DNA from: Bradyrhizobium sp. CB1650
GTDB taxonomy: Bacteria; Pseudomonadota; Alphaproteobacteria; Rhizobiales; Xanthobacteraceae
DNA length: 64,000 nt
Direction: 5' to 3'
Assembly (NCBI RefSeq): GCF_029761915.1
Contig: NZ_CP121695.1
Span: 4,803,501 to 4,867,500, forward strand
Positions 1 through 8,486 of the stretch are shown piece by piece; the stretch's first letter is position 1; every line of letters starts with the position of its first letter. The position numbers and the translations under genes are program-made. A model generated the notes under the pieces. The model was given only the letters and a program-made list of their open reading frames with translations. It searched no databases and was not told where the DNA came from.

Positions 1-440
1 CCCTTCTTGTCGATGTCGGAAAGCGTCTGGTACTTGCCGACATCGGCGCAGCGGGCGATCGGCGTCTTGCCCTCGCGCATGATCGGCGTGGAGAAGAAGC
101 CCTTCTTCTGGCGATCGAGTGTCACCGAGACGCCGCCCATCGCGATGTCAAACTGGTCGGCCTCGAAATCCTTCATCAGCTTCGGCCAGGCCGTCTGCAC
201 GAATTCGACCTTGACACCGAGCGCCTTGCCCAGAGCCTCGGCCATGTCGACGTCGAAGCCGCGGAATTGCTGCGTGGTCTTGTCGAGATAGGTGAAGGGC
301 AGGTAGTCGCCGGTCATCCCGACGCGCAAGGTGCCGCGCTTGACGATCTCGTCGAGGCGCGCGGGCGCCGCCTGCTGCGCATGTGCCGAAAAAGTCGCCA
401 GCACCACCACGGCCAAGGTCGCCACGATTCGAATGAGCAT
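1..440 (-). CDS. PheC-like exported cyclohexadienyl dehydratase / type-3 solute-binding protein (3' end outside window)
   Basis: Reads leftward off the window edge, so only about 146 N-terminal residues are present. It begins with a signal peptide (MLIRIVATLAVVVLATFSAH), placing the product in the periplasm. The fold is that of amino-acid-binding proteins (LRVGMTGDYLPFTYLD, FDVDMAEALGKALG). The stretch GGVSVTLDRQKKGFFSTPIM followed by REGKTPIARCADVGKYQTL closely matches periplasmic cyclohexadienyl dehydratase (PheC), which converts prephenate or arogenate to phenylpyruvate or phenylalanine. A plain ABC amino-acid binding protein is the alternative; the missing C-terminus prevents a decision. 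The DUF1993 gene is divergent across about 105 bp, which must hold both promoters. Confidence 0.8.
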   Translation of the reverse strand, partial: MLIRIVATLAVVVLATFSAHAQQAAPARLDEIVKRGTLRVGMTGDYLPFTYLDKTTQQFRGFDVDMAEALGKALGVKVEFVQTAWPKLMKDFEADQFDIAMGGVSVTLDRQKKGFFSTPIMREGKTPIARCADVGKYQTLSDIDKK

Positions 441-546
441 GTCTTCTCCACCCCTGCACGAGCTGTCATTGTATAGCTCTCGAAGCGTGGATTTAGACCA
501 GATGCCAGCCCCTGGCGAGATGGAATTGGCAAAGGAGAAGCCGGAC

Positions 547-1056
547 GTGACGATATCAATGTACGACGCCTCGGTCGGTGTCTTCGTGCCCCATCTACGC
601 AGCCTGTCCGGGCTGCTTGACAAAGGCGCTGCCCATGCCGAGGCCCGCAAGTTCGACTCGACGATCCTGCTCGGCATGCGCCTGTCGCCGAACATGTACG
701 ATCTGGCGCAGCAGGTCGGGGAAGCATGCCGCCACGGTGTGGTCGCCTCGGCCCTGCTGGCGCAGCGCGAACCGGTTGCGCTGCCGGCGCTGGAGCATGA
801 CATGGCCGGACTTCAGGCGCGCATCGCGACTTCGATCGAATTCATCGAGAGCCTGCCGCGCGCCGAGATCGATGCAGCGGCGGAGCGCAATGTCGCCTTC
901 AGGCTGAAGAACGGGACCGAGCTGCCCTTCACCGGGCGGTCGCTGCTGCTGACGTTCAGCGTACCGCAGTTCTTCTTCCACGTGACGACGGCCTACGACC
1001 TGTTGCGGCACGCAGGCGTCGAGCTCGTGAAGAGGGATTTCCTTGCCCGGAGGTAG
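547..1056 (+). CDS. DUF1993 family protein
   Basis: A 169-residue protein of the DUF1993 family, a DinB-like helical fold without an assigned reaction. Family features are the opening TISMYDASVGVFVPHLRSL, the LLDKGAAHAEAR segment, LGMRLSPNMYDLAQQV and the late VPQFFFHVTTAYDLLRHAG. The open frame extends much further upstream, but the GTG at 547 is preferred: an AAAGGAG lies 9 bases ahead of it and the product then matches family length and start. No signal peptide or membrane segment, so probably cytoplasmic. It is monocistronic and convergent with the next gene, whose stop lies 3 bp away. Function unknown. Confidence 0.85.
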   Translation: MTISMYDASVGVFVPHLRSLSGLLDKGAAHAEARKFDSTILLGMRLSPNMYDLAQQVGEACRHGVVASALLAQREPVALPALEHDMAGLQARIATSIEFIESLPRAEIDAAAERNVAFRLKNGTELPFTGRSLLLTFSVPQFFFHVTTAYDLLRHAGVELVKRDFLARR

Positions 1057-1059
1057 AGC

Positions 1060-1500
1060 CTAGGCCTCGCCCTTGCGCTCGAATTCGGCGACCGAACTGC
1101 GGCCGGCGATCTCGTTGCGCAGCGCCTCGAAGCGCCGGTGCGCTTCGTCCTCGTGCTCGTCGACGAAACGCACCGCGGCCTCGCTCGTCATTGGACCGCT
1201 GATCACGGGCGCGGACTGCTCGCCGATGGTCTCGTGCACATAGAACTGGCCGTCCTCGCCGCGATGAACCGTCCATTTGAGACGAATTGCGACCATCGGT
1301 CCGGGGCCGACCTTGCTGTAGCCCTCGGCGTCGGCGGGCTCAGGCGCCAGCGGCTGTTCGTCGACCACCGGATGCTCCTCGGCGACAGGATATTCGTCAT
1401 TGACGGCCTGCTCAGCCTCACGTGCGGGGGGCGGCTCGGAGTCCTCCAGAATGCTGGCGATGGTCGCCAGCGCATGATCGGTCGGGTCGATTTCTGACAC
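1060..1500 (-). CDS. Conserved hypothetical acidic protein
   Basis: A 146-residue soluble protein I cannot assign. The first 60 residues are rich in Glu, Pro and Ala (EDSEPPPAREAEQAV, PVAEEHPVVDEQPLAPEP) and look disordered. The second half is more ordered (MVAIRLKWTVHRGEDGQFYV, then SEAAVRFVDEHEDEAHRRFE ending in a helical tail). No signal peptide, membrane segment or catalytic motif is visible. Codon use matches the GC-rich neighbours. It ends 3 bp from the DUF1993 stop in convergent orientation. A gap of about 170 bp follows before the sugar ABC operon, in which I see nothing definite. Confidence 0.65.
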   Translation of the reverse strand: MSEIDPTDHALATIASILEDSEPPPAREAEQAVNDEYPVAEEHPVVDEQPLAPEPADAEGYSKVGPGPMVAIRLKWTVHRGEDGQFYVHETIGEQSAPVISGPMTSEAAVRFVDEHEDEAHRRFEALRNEIAGRSSVAEFERKGEA

Positions 1501-1669
1501 GGGTCCATCCTCCAGCTCGACGCAGCCGGCTGATCTGTCCCACTGCCGGCGCGATGGAACATATTAGACGCGCTTGATTAAGGCTGAGTTTGGGCCCGAT
1601 CTGCGCCAAAATGGGACGCATTCTGGCGTTGCGAAGGCGGGCGAATGTGCATCTGCCCGCCGGTTCGGC

Positions 1670-2659
1670 TTAACCCAGCACGTCCTGATTTATGATGTTC
1701 TGCCGGATCGGGTCGCCGTCCAGCACACTCAGAATGTTGCGCGCGGTCTGCTCGCTCATGCGGTTTACCGCCTCGACGGTGACGCCGGCCACGTGCGGGG
1801 CCATGATGACGTTGGGCAGCGCAAACAGCGCATTGGCGACCGGCGGCGGCTCCTGCTCGAACACGTCGATACCGGCGCCGGCGAGCTTGCCGGACACGAG
1901 CGCATCATACAACGCTTTCTCCTTCACGATGCCGCCGCGCGCGGTGTTGATGAGATAGGCGTTCGGCTTCATCCGGCCGATCCGCGCCGCGTCGAACAGG
2001 CCGACGGTTTCCGGCGTCTTCGGGCAGTGGATGGTGACGAAGTCGGCTTGAGGCAGGGCCGCGTCGAGGTCTGCAACCGGCTCGCAACCGGCGGCCTTGA
2101 TCTCGGCGGCCGGCTTGTAGGGGTCGTAGACCTGAACGTTCATTTCCATCGCCAGGCAGCGCTTGGCGGTGCGGGTGCCGATGCGGCCGAAGCCGACGAT
2201 CAGGACGGTCTTGCCGTAGAGATCGAACGGCAGCATGCCGAGCCGGTCGGCCCATTTGCCGTCCTTGACGCAGGCGTGCATCTCGTTCGCGCGCTTGGCG
2301 AGCATCAGCATCATGAACAGCGCCTGCTCGGCGACCGATGGCGAGTTCGCAGTGCCCGCCACCATCAGCGGCACCTTTCGGCGGGAGAGGGCGGGCACGT
2401 CGACCGCGTCGTAGCCGACGCCGATGCGGGTCACCACCTTCATGTCCCTGGAGGCCTCGAGCTCGGCCTCGCCGAAGGCGGTGGCGCCGAGCGCCACGCC
2501 ATGGACCGGCGCATGACTCTTCAGCATCGCCTCGAAGTCCGCAGCCGAGATCAGGTTCGAAAACTCGACCAGCTCGATGTCGTCCCGCTGGGTAAGAAGG
2601 GCGCGGGCGCCCGGCGACATGGTTTGTGTAACGAAAATCTTCTTCTTGTTGGTCGCCAT
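1670..2659 (-). CDS. D-2-hydroxyacid dehydrogenase (NAD-dependent)
   Basis: A 329-residue member of the D-isomer-specific 2-hydroxyacid dehydrogenase family, normal in length. The NAD-binding Rossmann motif is VLIVGFGRIGTRTAKR (about residues 148-163). The three catalytic positions are visible: Arg in NTARGGIVKE, Glu in DVFEQEPP and His in APHVAG. Substrate cannot be read from sequence; relatives act on 3-phosphoglycerate, glyoxylate/hydroxypyruvate or other 2-keto acids. It lacks the C-terminal ACT domain of long SerA proteins. It is the last gene of a leftward operon, 34 bp after the ABC ATPase, so I infer that it oxidises or reduces an acid derived from the imported compound. Confidence 0.9.
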   Translation of the reverse strand: MATNKKKIFVTQTMSPGARALLTQRDDIELVEFSNLISAADFEAMLKSHAPVHGVALGATAFGEAELEASRDMKVVTRIGVGYDAVDVPALSRRKVPLMVAGTANSPSVAEQALFMMLMLAKRANEMHACVKDGKWADRLGMLPFDLYGKTVLIVGFGRIGTRTAKRCLAMEMNVQVYDPYKPAAEIKAAGCEPVADLDAALPQADFVTIHCPKTPETVGLFDAARIGRMKPNAYLINTARGGIVKEKALYDALVSGKLAGAGIDVFEQEPPPVANALFALPNVIMAPHVAGVTVEAVNRMSEQTARNILSVLDGDPIRQNIINQDVLG

Positions 2660-2693
2660 CGTCTCCTGCCTGCGCGAGTTTCTTGTCCGGCCG

Positions 2694-3794
2694 TCACAAC
2701 ACGGCGCCGGTCGCCTCGTTTAGCAGGTGCATGTTGTTGAGGTCCATCGCCAAACGCATGGGAGCCCCGTCCTTGGCGCCGGCATTGGGATTGACGCGGC
2801 CGCAGATGGGCGTGCCGTCGAGCCCGAAATAGACCAGCGTCTCCATGCCCATCGGCTCGGTGACGTCGAGCACGGTGTCGAAGGTCTCGACGCCGGGCTC
2901 CAGATGCGCGTGCGACTCGGTCAGGTGCTCGGGCCGGATGCCGAGCAGCAGCTTCTCGGTGCGCGGCAGCGCGTTGTAGCGGGCGGCGCGGGCCGGCGGC
3001 AGCGCAAAGGCGATGCGGTCGGTCAGGCGGATCTGGAGCGTGCCGCCGACATCCTCCAGCCGGCAGGGAACGAAGTTCATCGCGGGCGAGCCGATGAATC
3101 CGGCCACGAAGCGGGTTGCCGGCTTGTGGTAGAGTTCGTTCGGCGTGCCGATCTGCTCGATGCGTCCCTTGTTCATGACGACGACGCGATCGGCGAGCGT
3201 CATCGCCTCGACCTGGTCGTGGGTGACGTAGACCGTCGTGGTGCGCACCTTCTGGTGCACCTTCTTGATCTCGATCCGCATCTGTACACGCAGCTTGGCG
3301 TCAAGATTGGACAGCGGCTCGTCGAACAGGAAGACCTTGGGGTTGCGCACGATGGCTCGCCCCATCGCGACGCGTTGGCGCTGTCCGCCGGAGAGCTGCT
3401 TCGGCTTGCGGTCGATCAGGTCGGTGATGTCCAGAAGGCGGGCGGCTTCCGTCACCCGCTCCTTGATCTCGGCCTTGGGATAGTGCTTCAGGCGCAGCCC
3501 GAACGACATGTTCTCCGCGACCGTCATGTGCGGATAGAGCGCGTAGTTCTGGAACACCATCGCGATGTCGCGATCCTTCGGCGGCACATCGTTGACGACG
3601 TCGCCGCCGATCAGGATATCGCCATCACTGATGTCCTCGAGGCCAGCGATCATCCGCAGCGTCGTCGACTTGCCGCAGCCCGATGGCCCCACCAGCACGA
3701 TGAACTCATGGTCGGTGATTTCGAGATCGATGCCGCGCACGGCTTCAACATCGTCGTAGCGCTTGACCACCTTCCGCAGAGAAACGTCAGCCAT
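2694..3794 (-). CDS. MalK/UgpC-type ABC transporter ATP-binding protein
   Basis: A 366-residue ATPase of carbohydrate-type (CUT1) importers. Visible in order: Walker A GPSGCGKST (about 37-45), signature LSGGQRQRVAMGRA, Walker B VFLFDEPLSNLDAKL, switch histidine in YVTHDQVEAMT, then a roughly 130-residue C-terminal MalK-like regulatory region of TOBE/OB type (LLLGIRPEHL, TLVYFGLDGTPICG). It energises the two permeases encoded just upstream and would sit on the inner face of the inner membrane. It starts about 20 bp after the second permease stop, in the same leftward operon. The transported substrate (sugar, polyol or glycerol-phosphate-like) is not evident from the sequence. Confidence 0.92.
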   Translation of the reverse strand: MADVSLRKVVKRYDDVEAVRGIDLEITDHEFIVLVGPSGCGKSTTLRMIAGLEDISDGDILIGGDVVNDVPPKDRDIAMVFQNYALYPHMTVAENMSFGLRLKHYPKAEIKERVTEAARLLDITDLIDRKPKQLSGGQRQRVAMGRAIVRNPKVFLFDEPLSNLDAKLRVQMRIEIKKVHQKVRTTTVYVTHDQVEAMTLADRVVVMNKGRIEQIGTPNELYHKPATRFVAGFIGSPAMNFVPCRLEDVGGTLQIRLTDRIAFALPPARAARYNALPRTEKLLLGIRPEHLTESHAHLEPGVETFDTVLDVTEPMGMETLVYFGLDGTPICGRVNPNAGAKDGAPMRLAMDLNNMHLLNEATGAVL

Positions 3795-3814
3795 GAAACT
3801 TCAACCTCTCGATT

Positions 3815-4726
3815 TCAACCCTTTGTCGCGCCGGCGGTCAGGCCGGCAATGTAGTAGTCCATCAGGAAGGCGTAGATGATCAGCGGCGGTGCCGCGCCGA
3901 GCAGCGCGCCGGTCATGATCTGACCCCAGTTGAACACGTCGCCCTTGATCAGCGTGGTGGTGATGCCAACCGGCAGCACGAATTGGTCCACGGAGGTCGT
4001 GAACACCAGGGGATAGAGGAACTGGGCCCAGGACACCGTGAAGGCGAAGATGGTCGCCGCGATCAGGCCGGGCAGCGCGACGGGAATGAAGATCCGCGTC
4101 AAGGTCTGGAGCCAGGAGGCACCGTCGATCAGGGCGGCCTCATCCAGCTCCTTCGGGATCGATGCGAAATAGCCGATCATGATCCAGGTGCAGAACGGCA
4201 CCGTCAGGGTCGGATAGATGAACAGCAGCACGTACCATCTGTTGAGCAGCGTGATGCCGGTATAGTCCTGAAACACCGCGAGCATCTTGAACAGCGGAAT
4301 GAACAAGAGGCTGTCCGGAATCAGGTAGGTGAGGAAGACGCCCGTGGCGAGCGTCGCCGAGCCCCAGAACTTCATCCGCGCCAGCGCGAACGCCGCGGGG
4401 ATGCTGATCAGCATGGTGATGATCACGACCGCGATCGCCACGACCGAGGAATTCCAGAAGAAGCGCAAAAACTGGTTCGATGTCAGGAGCTCGACATAGT
4501 TCGATAGCGTCGGATGGAACACCCACCAGGGGTTGGTCGCTGCCGATATTTCCGCACTGCTCTTGAGCGAAGTGATCAGCATGTAGATCGGCGGCGTCAG
4601 GAAGAAGATCGCGAACAGCACCAGGAAGAAATAGGACCAGCGCAGCGCCCAGGCGCGGTCGCGGCTCATGCTGCCATACTTGACCTTGCGGGTGGGGCCG
4701 GCCTTGTCGACTGCGAGCGTGCTCAT
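3815..4726 (-). CDS. Carbohydrate ABC transporter permease (MalG type)
   Basis: A 303-residue inner-membrane permease with about six hydrophobic spans (YFFLVLFAIFFLTPPIYMLI near residues 32-51, SSVVAIAVVIITMLISIPAAF further on). The EAA loop that docks the ATPase is clear: PKELDEAALIDGASWLQTLT. The open frame continues far upstream, but the true start is the ATG at 4726. Its A is shared with the TGA of the preceding permease gene, so the two are translationally coupled. Pairs with that permease as the heterodimeric channel of the CUT1 importer in this operon. Confidence 0.9.
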   Translation of the reverse strand: MSTLAVDKAGPTRKVKYGSMSRDRAWALRWSYFFLVLFAIFFLTPPIYMLITSLKSSAEISAATNPWWVFHPTLSNYVELLTSNQFLRFFWNSSVVAIAVVIITMLISIPAAFALARMKFWGSATLATGVFLTYLIPDSLLFIPLFKMLAVFQDYTGITLLNRWYVLLFIYPTLTVPFCTWIMIGYFASIPKELDEAALIDGASWLQTLTRIFIPVALPGLIAATIFAFTVSWAQFLYPLVFTTSVDQFVLPVGITTTLIKGDVFNWGQIMTGALLGAAPPLIIYAFLMDYYIAGLTAGATKG

Positions 4727-5664
4727 CAGGCTTCGTTCCCGCGTTTGGAGACATCGCGCAGGATGAAGATCGCTGCGATGGCAAGGATCGGCACCATGAA
4801 GAGCGAGACGCAGGCGCCGAGGGGGATATCGTTGCTCTGGATGCCGACCTGGAACGCCCAGGTGGCGAACAGATGCGTCGTATCCAGCGGGCCGCCGGAG
4901 GTCAGGATGCGCACGATGTCGAAATTGGCGAACGTCACGATCAGCGAGAACAGCGTGGTGATGGCGATGATGTTGCGCATCATCGGCAGCGTGACGTACC
5001 AGATCCGCTGCCACCAGTTGGCACCGTCGATCGCCGCGGCCTCGTAGAGCTGGTCGGGAACGGATTTGAGCGCGGCGAGATACATGATCATGAAGAACGG
5101 CGCGCCGTACCAGACGTTGACGAGAATGACCGAGAAGCGCGCCCAGAACGTGTCGCCGAGCCAGGGGATCGGGCCGACACCGAAGAAGGAAAGCGTGTAG
5201 TTGAAGGCGCTGTAGGAGGGATCGAACAGCCACAGCCAGGCGAGCGTGCTCATCGCCGGCGGGATCACCCAGGGCACCAGCAACATGCCGCGCCATTTGC
5301 GCTGGCCCTTGGCCGGTATGTTGTGGACGAAATGCGCGACGATGAATCCGATCAGCGCCTTGAAGATCACGGCGGTGATCGCGAAGATGCAGGACTGCTC
5401 CACCACCATCCAGAACGTGTCGCGCTTGAACAGGAAGGTGAAGTTGCCGAAGCCGACGAACTTCGTCATCGCCTTGTTCAGCGTCGCCAGGTGCACCGAG
5501 TAGAGGGCAGGGTAGAGCACGAGCAGCGCGATCAGGAGGATCAGCGGCAGCGTCAGGAAGAACGCTACCGTCGATTTTCGCCCCAGCGCATTGCGCAGGC
5601 TCGTCCCTTTGTGCGCACCCTTCGCACGGGCGACGCGAGCTCGCTCAACGACGACATCGGCCAT
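4726..5664 (-). CDS. Carbohydrate ABC transporter permease (MalF type)
   Basis: A 312-residue inner-membrane permease with six predicted spans; the first is STVAFFLTLPLILLIALLVL at about residues 31-50. The EAA motif is present near the C-terminal third (LYEAAAIDGANWWQRIWYVT), confirming a binding-protein-dependent importer subunit. Its stop codon overlaps the next permease's ATG by one base. The binding-protein gene ends about 150 bp upstream on the same strand. That gap is longer than the others and may carry an attenuating structure lowering expression relative to the binding protein, as is common in such operons, but I did not find a convincing hairpin. Confidence 0.9.
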   Translation of the reverse strand: MADVVVERARVARAKGAHKGTSLRNALGRKSTVAFFLTLPLILLIALLVLYPALYSVHLATLNKAMTKFVGFGNFTFLFKRDTFWMVVEQSCIFAITAVIFKALIGFIVAHFVHNIPAKGQRKWRGMLLVPWVIPPAMSTLAWLWLFDPSYSAFNYTLSFFGVGPIPWLGDTFWARFSVILVNVWYGAPFFMIMYLAALKSVPDQLYEAAAIDGANWWQRIWYVTLPMMRNIIAITTLFSLIVTFANFDIVRILTSGGPLDTTHLFATWAFQVGIQSNDIPLGACVSLFMVPILAIAAIFILRDVSKRGNEA

Positions 5665-5817
5665 GTCAGCTTCCTTAAGTCAGCTTCCTCGGTCAGCTTT
5701 CTTGCAAACCGTTCAATCGCGAAGCCGGCCATGCGGCGGCTCCTTGGTCGTGCGGATCGGATGACGTGATGGGGCGGCTCACGCGCGGGGCATGAACCGC
5801 CCTGGCACACCCCCGGC

Positions 5818-7158
5818 TTAGCTCCGCATGAAGCCTTCGCACTCGCCCTCGGCCCATGCGAGCGCCTGCTCCATCGTCTCGCCCCGCGCATAACGCAGCG
5901 CCATCTTGGTCAACGTCGCCTGGAAGTAGATCTGCTGCGCGATCTTGGGCGGCGCCGGCGACGCTGCGATCGACAGCGTCTGATGGTTGTAGGGATTCGG
6001 ATAATGATAGAGCGTTCCCTTCGGCGGCCCTTCTTCCGCCCACGTCTTCAACGTGGACATGTTCGCATAGGCCGGAAGATCATAGCCGCCGCTCACCGCA
6101 ACGAATTTCTCGATCGACGATGGCGAGGACAGGTGAACGAGCAGGCTCTTGGCCGCCTCCTTGTTCTTGCCGAAGCTCCAGACGCCCCAGAAGTAGGGCA
6201 GGTACGGCGCAAACCGGCCCTTCGGACCGGCCGGGAAGCCGTGCGTCCAGCACTGCTCGGCGACCTGTGGCGCATCGCGCTTGGCAACCGCCCAGGCGCT
6301 CGGCGGATTCAGGATCATCGCGCCGCGGCCGGAGATCAGCCACTTGTTGTTCGAGGCGTCGTCCCAGGACGGTGCGTCTGCCGGCAGGACCGCGATCAGC
6401 TTCTTGTAGAATTCCATCGCCTGGCGAACCGCGTCGGTCTTCACCGTGACGTCACCCTTGGCGTTGACGAGCTCGGCGCCGAACGACTGGAAGATCGCAC
6501 CCGCGGTATCGACGCTGTCGGTGGTCTCGCCGAGGCCGATACCGAACGCAAAGCCGGCCTTCTGGCAGGCCTCGGCCGCCTTCAGGAAGGTCTCCATTGT
6601 CCAGTTGTCCGCCTTGGGCGGGCTGCCGGCCGGATACATCTCCTGCACGTCGATGCCGGCATGCTTCTTCATCAGATCGATGCGGGAGCAAGGGCCTTTG
6701 ATCTGGCTGCCGGGTGTCGCGGGCACTGCGAGCCATTTGCCGCCCGACCGTCCGAGATAATTGACGGTGCCGTTGACCTCGCCATTCTGCTTGATGAGCG
6801 GCTCCATGACGTCGTTGAGCGGCTCGAGATTCTCGGAATAGGCCTGCGGCCACCAGCTCGGCATTTGAAGAATGTCATGACCGGACTTGGCCTGGGCTTC
6901 GGCGGCGGCGGTCAGCTCAATCTTCTTGTTGTTGCTGGTGATGTAGTCGATGGAAACCTCGACCTTCTCCTTCGCGGCCCATTCGTTGACGAGGTCGGTG
7001 GAGGCCTTGTTGGCGCCGGGTACCCAATGGTCCCAGAACCCGATCGAGAGCTTACCTGCGGCGTAGGCGCCGCGCACATAGGGCGCTGTGATCAGCGCCG
7101 CGGAGGACATCGCAGTGGCAGCCACAAATTGGCGTCGCGTCAGTTTCTTACGTGACAT
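5818..7158 (-). CDS. Family-1 extracellular solute-binding protein, Tat-type signal
   Basis: A 446-residue periplasmic binding protein, first gene of the leftward ABC operon. The N-terminus is a Tat-like signal: KKLTRRQFVAATAMSSAALI, with the twin Arg followed by a hydrophobic stretch and a likely cleavage near GAYA. The mature part has the CUT1 binding-protein pattern (KLSIGFWDHWVPGANKASTD, SGHDILQMPSWWPQAYSENL, ISGRGAMILNPPSAWAVAKR). It captures the substrate and delivers it to the two permeases downstream. Tryptophan-rich patches suit a carbohydrate ligand, though the ligand is unknown. The promoter should lie in the lower-GC 7159-7595 interval. Confidence 0.9.
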   Translation of the reverse strand: MSRKKLTRRQFVAATAMSSAALITAPYVRGAYAAGKLSIGFWDHWVPGANKASTDLVNEWAAKEKVEVSIDYITSNNKKIELTAAAEAQAKSGHDILQMPSWWPQAYSENLEPLNDVMEPLIKQNGEVNGTVNYLGRSGGKWLAVPATPGSQIKGPCSRIDLMKKHAGIDVQEMYPAGSPPKADNWTMETFLKAAEACQKAGFAFGIGLGETTDSVDTAGAIFQSFGAELVNAKGDVTVKTDAVRQAMEFYKKLIAVLPADAPSWDDASNNKWLISGRGAMILNPPSAWAVAKRDAPQVAEQCWTHGFPAGPKGRFAPYLPYFWGVWSFGKNKEAAKSLLVHLSSPSSIEKFVAVSGGYDLPAYANMSTLKTWAEEGPPKGTLYHYPNPYNHQTLSIAASPAPPKIAQQIYFQATLTKMALRYARGETMEQALAWAEGECEGFMRS

Positions 7159-7595
7159 CTCGTTTCCTCGCTTGGGTGTTTATTGTTGGAGTTTCCTCTT
7201 CGGGTCTTCTTGTTTGAGTTTCTTATCCTGGATCTTTTTTTGATCCGTCGCCCGGTGATCCCATCACGCAAGGCGCGGAAGTTGGTAGCGCGATCAGACC
7301 ATGATTGTTCGCGTCTGTCGAGAAAGCCGAACGGCTCGTTGTCTAGAACTAACGTTGTGCCCGGACAGCGGCAGTGTGCGCCGATTTTGCGGCGCACACT
7401 GCGAGGAAGGCGCGGCCGTGCGCAATTACGCCGCAGTTCCGAATAAGCCTGCATAACCGCTTCGCGCGAAAGACTTTTCGGGGCGTGGGCAGCAACTGTC
7501 TGCGGCTGGACCTCGAAGCGGCGAAAACGATAGAGTCGCGACCGGCAAGTGGCTCCCACCTCAATAGGGCAATCAGACCGACGATGGAGACCAGA
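7159..7595. promoter_or_regulatory. Divergent intergenic region with T-rich segment
   Basis: No gene supported. This gap separates the leftward ABC operon from the rightward LTxxQ gene and must hold both promoters. Its left third (7180-7250) is T-rich and clearly lower in GC than the genes around it, suiting the operon promoter. It contains a strong inverted repeat at 7371-7402, listed separately. No specific operator can be named. Confidence 0.5.
7371..7402. repeat. Perfect 13-bp inverted repeat, 6-base spacer
   Basis: GCAGTGTGCGCCG is followed by ATTTTG and then its exact reverse complement. The stem is perfect and very stable. No T-run follows on either strand, so it is not a standard terminator; a regulatory hairpin in the leader of the LTxxQ gene or a protein-binding site is possible. 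Confidence 0.7.
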
Positions 7596-8378
7596 ATGAT
7601 CAACCCGGCGCCGCCAGCGCGGCTTCGCTTGCGACGATGGTTCGCGCTCGGGTCCGTGCTCGCATTGCTGCTCGGTGCGGCCGCAGTCGCCAATGCACAA
7701 GGTTTGGTCAAGGGTGTTCAGGACGGCGCCGCCGCCGGCAACAAGGCGGCCGGTCCGGTCGGCGGTGTGCTGGGCGGCGCGATCGGCGGCGTCGTCGGCG
7801 TTTTCACCGGGGTGCTCGGGGTTGGCAACAACAACGGCAACCAGGCGCCCACCGCCAAGGACGCCAGCAAGCAGCAGGGCGCCGGCAAGGACAAGGACGT
7901 GAAGAGCAGCGCCAAGGCAGGCAAGGGGGCCAAGGCGACCAAGGAAGCCAAGAACGCGCCCCAGGACAGCAAGCAGGACAACAAGGACGTCACGGTCCTC
8001 ACCCAGAACGGCGCGCCGCAGCTCACCGCCGAACAGATCGTCGCCAACAGCGACTCTTATATTGAGCGGATCAAGACCGAGTTGAACCTCACGCCCGAGC
8101 AGGAGAAGCATTGGTACGGCTTCTCCAGCGCCATGCACTACCTGGGACACAATGGTGCAGAGCGGCTCAACCTGCGGATAGCGCGCGCCAAGCGGGATCC
8201 GCCCGACGACATCATCGAGCAGATGCGCAACGAGGCGCAGTTCCTGATCGACCGCGCCGCCGACCAGCGCAATGTCGCCGACGCCGCGGAACCGCTCTTT
8301 TCGAGCCTCGATGACAAGCAGAAGGAAGTCTTCATCCAGGAGATGGTGCACCTGAGCCACGAGCGCGGGCTGGATTGA
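7596..8378 (+). CDS. Exported LTxxQ (Spy/CpxP-like) protein with glycine-zipper and Lys-rich linker
   Basis: About 260 residues in three parts. A signal peptide (RRWFALGSVLALLLGAAAVA, cleavage near residue 34) is followed by a glycine-rich zipper (GGVLGGAIGGVVGVFTGVLG). Then comes a low-complexity Lys/Ala/Gly stretch of about 50 residues (SSAKAGKGAKATKEAKNAPQ). The last part is a helical domain with the LTxxQ motif of periplasmic Spy/CpxP-type proteins (LNLTPEQEKHWYGF), which act in envelope stress as chaperones or signalling inhibitors. ATG 7596 is chosen because a GGAG lies six bases upstream; ATG 7584 is also possible. The zipper suggests membrane association. Whether it has chaperone activity is unknown. 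Confidence 0.8.
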   Translation: MINPAPPARLRLRRWFALGSVLALLLGAAAVANAQGLVKGVQDGAAAGNKAAGPVGGVLGGAIGGVVGVFTGVLGVGNNNGNQAPTAKDASKQQGAGKDKDVKSSAKAGKGAKATKEAKNAPQDSKQDNKDVTVLTQNGAPQLTAEQIVANSDSYIERIKTELNLTPEQEKHWYGFSSAMHYLGHNGAERLNLRIARAKRDPPDDIIEQMRNEAQFLIDRAADQRNVADAAEPLFSSLDDKQKEVFIQEMVHLSHERGLD

Positions 8379-8396
8379 TCAACTTGAATCGGATCA

Positions 8397-8420
8397 GGCG
8401 CGGCGGGTTAACGCCGCGCC
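8397..8420 (+). terminator. Hairpin after the LTxxQ gene
   Basis: GGCGCGGCG, loop GGTTAA, CGCCGCGCC, 18 bp past the stop codon. Strong stem but no clear T-run, so termination is inferred from position. Confidence 0.55.
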
Positions 8421-8486
8421 ACGAATTCGTGAATCCTCCCGCAGCCTCGGTTATGATTAGCTTCGTGTGATCGCTGCGGGGTTGAT

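Noticed and set aside
7140..8360. A 406-codon minus-strand frame over the LTxxQ gene
   Set aside because: The plus strand has a signal peptide, domain motif and ribosome-binding site; the minus frame is Val/Leu/Arg-biased shadow.
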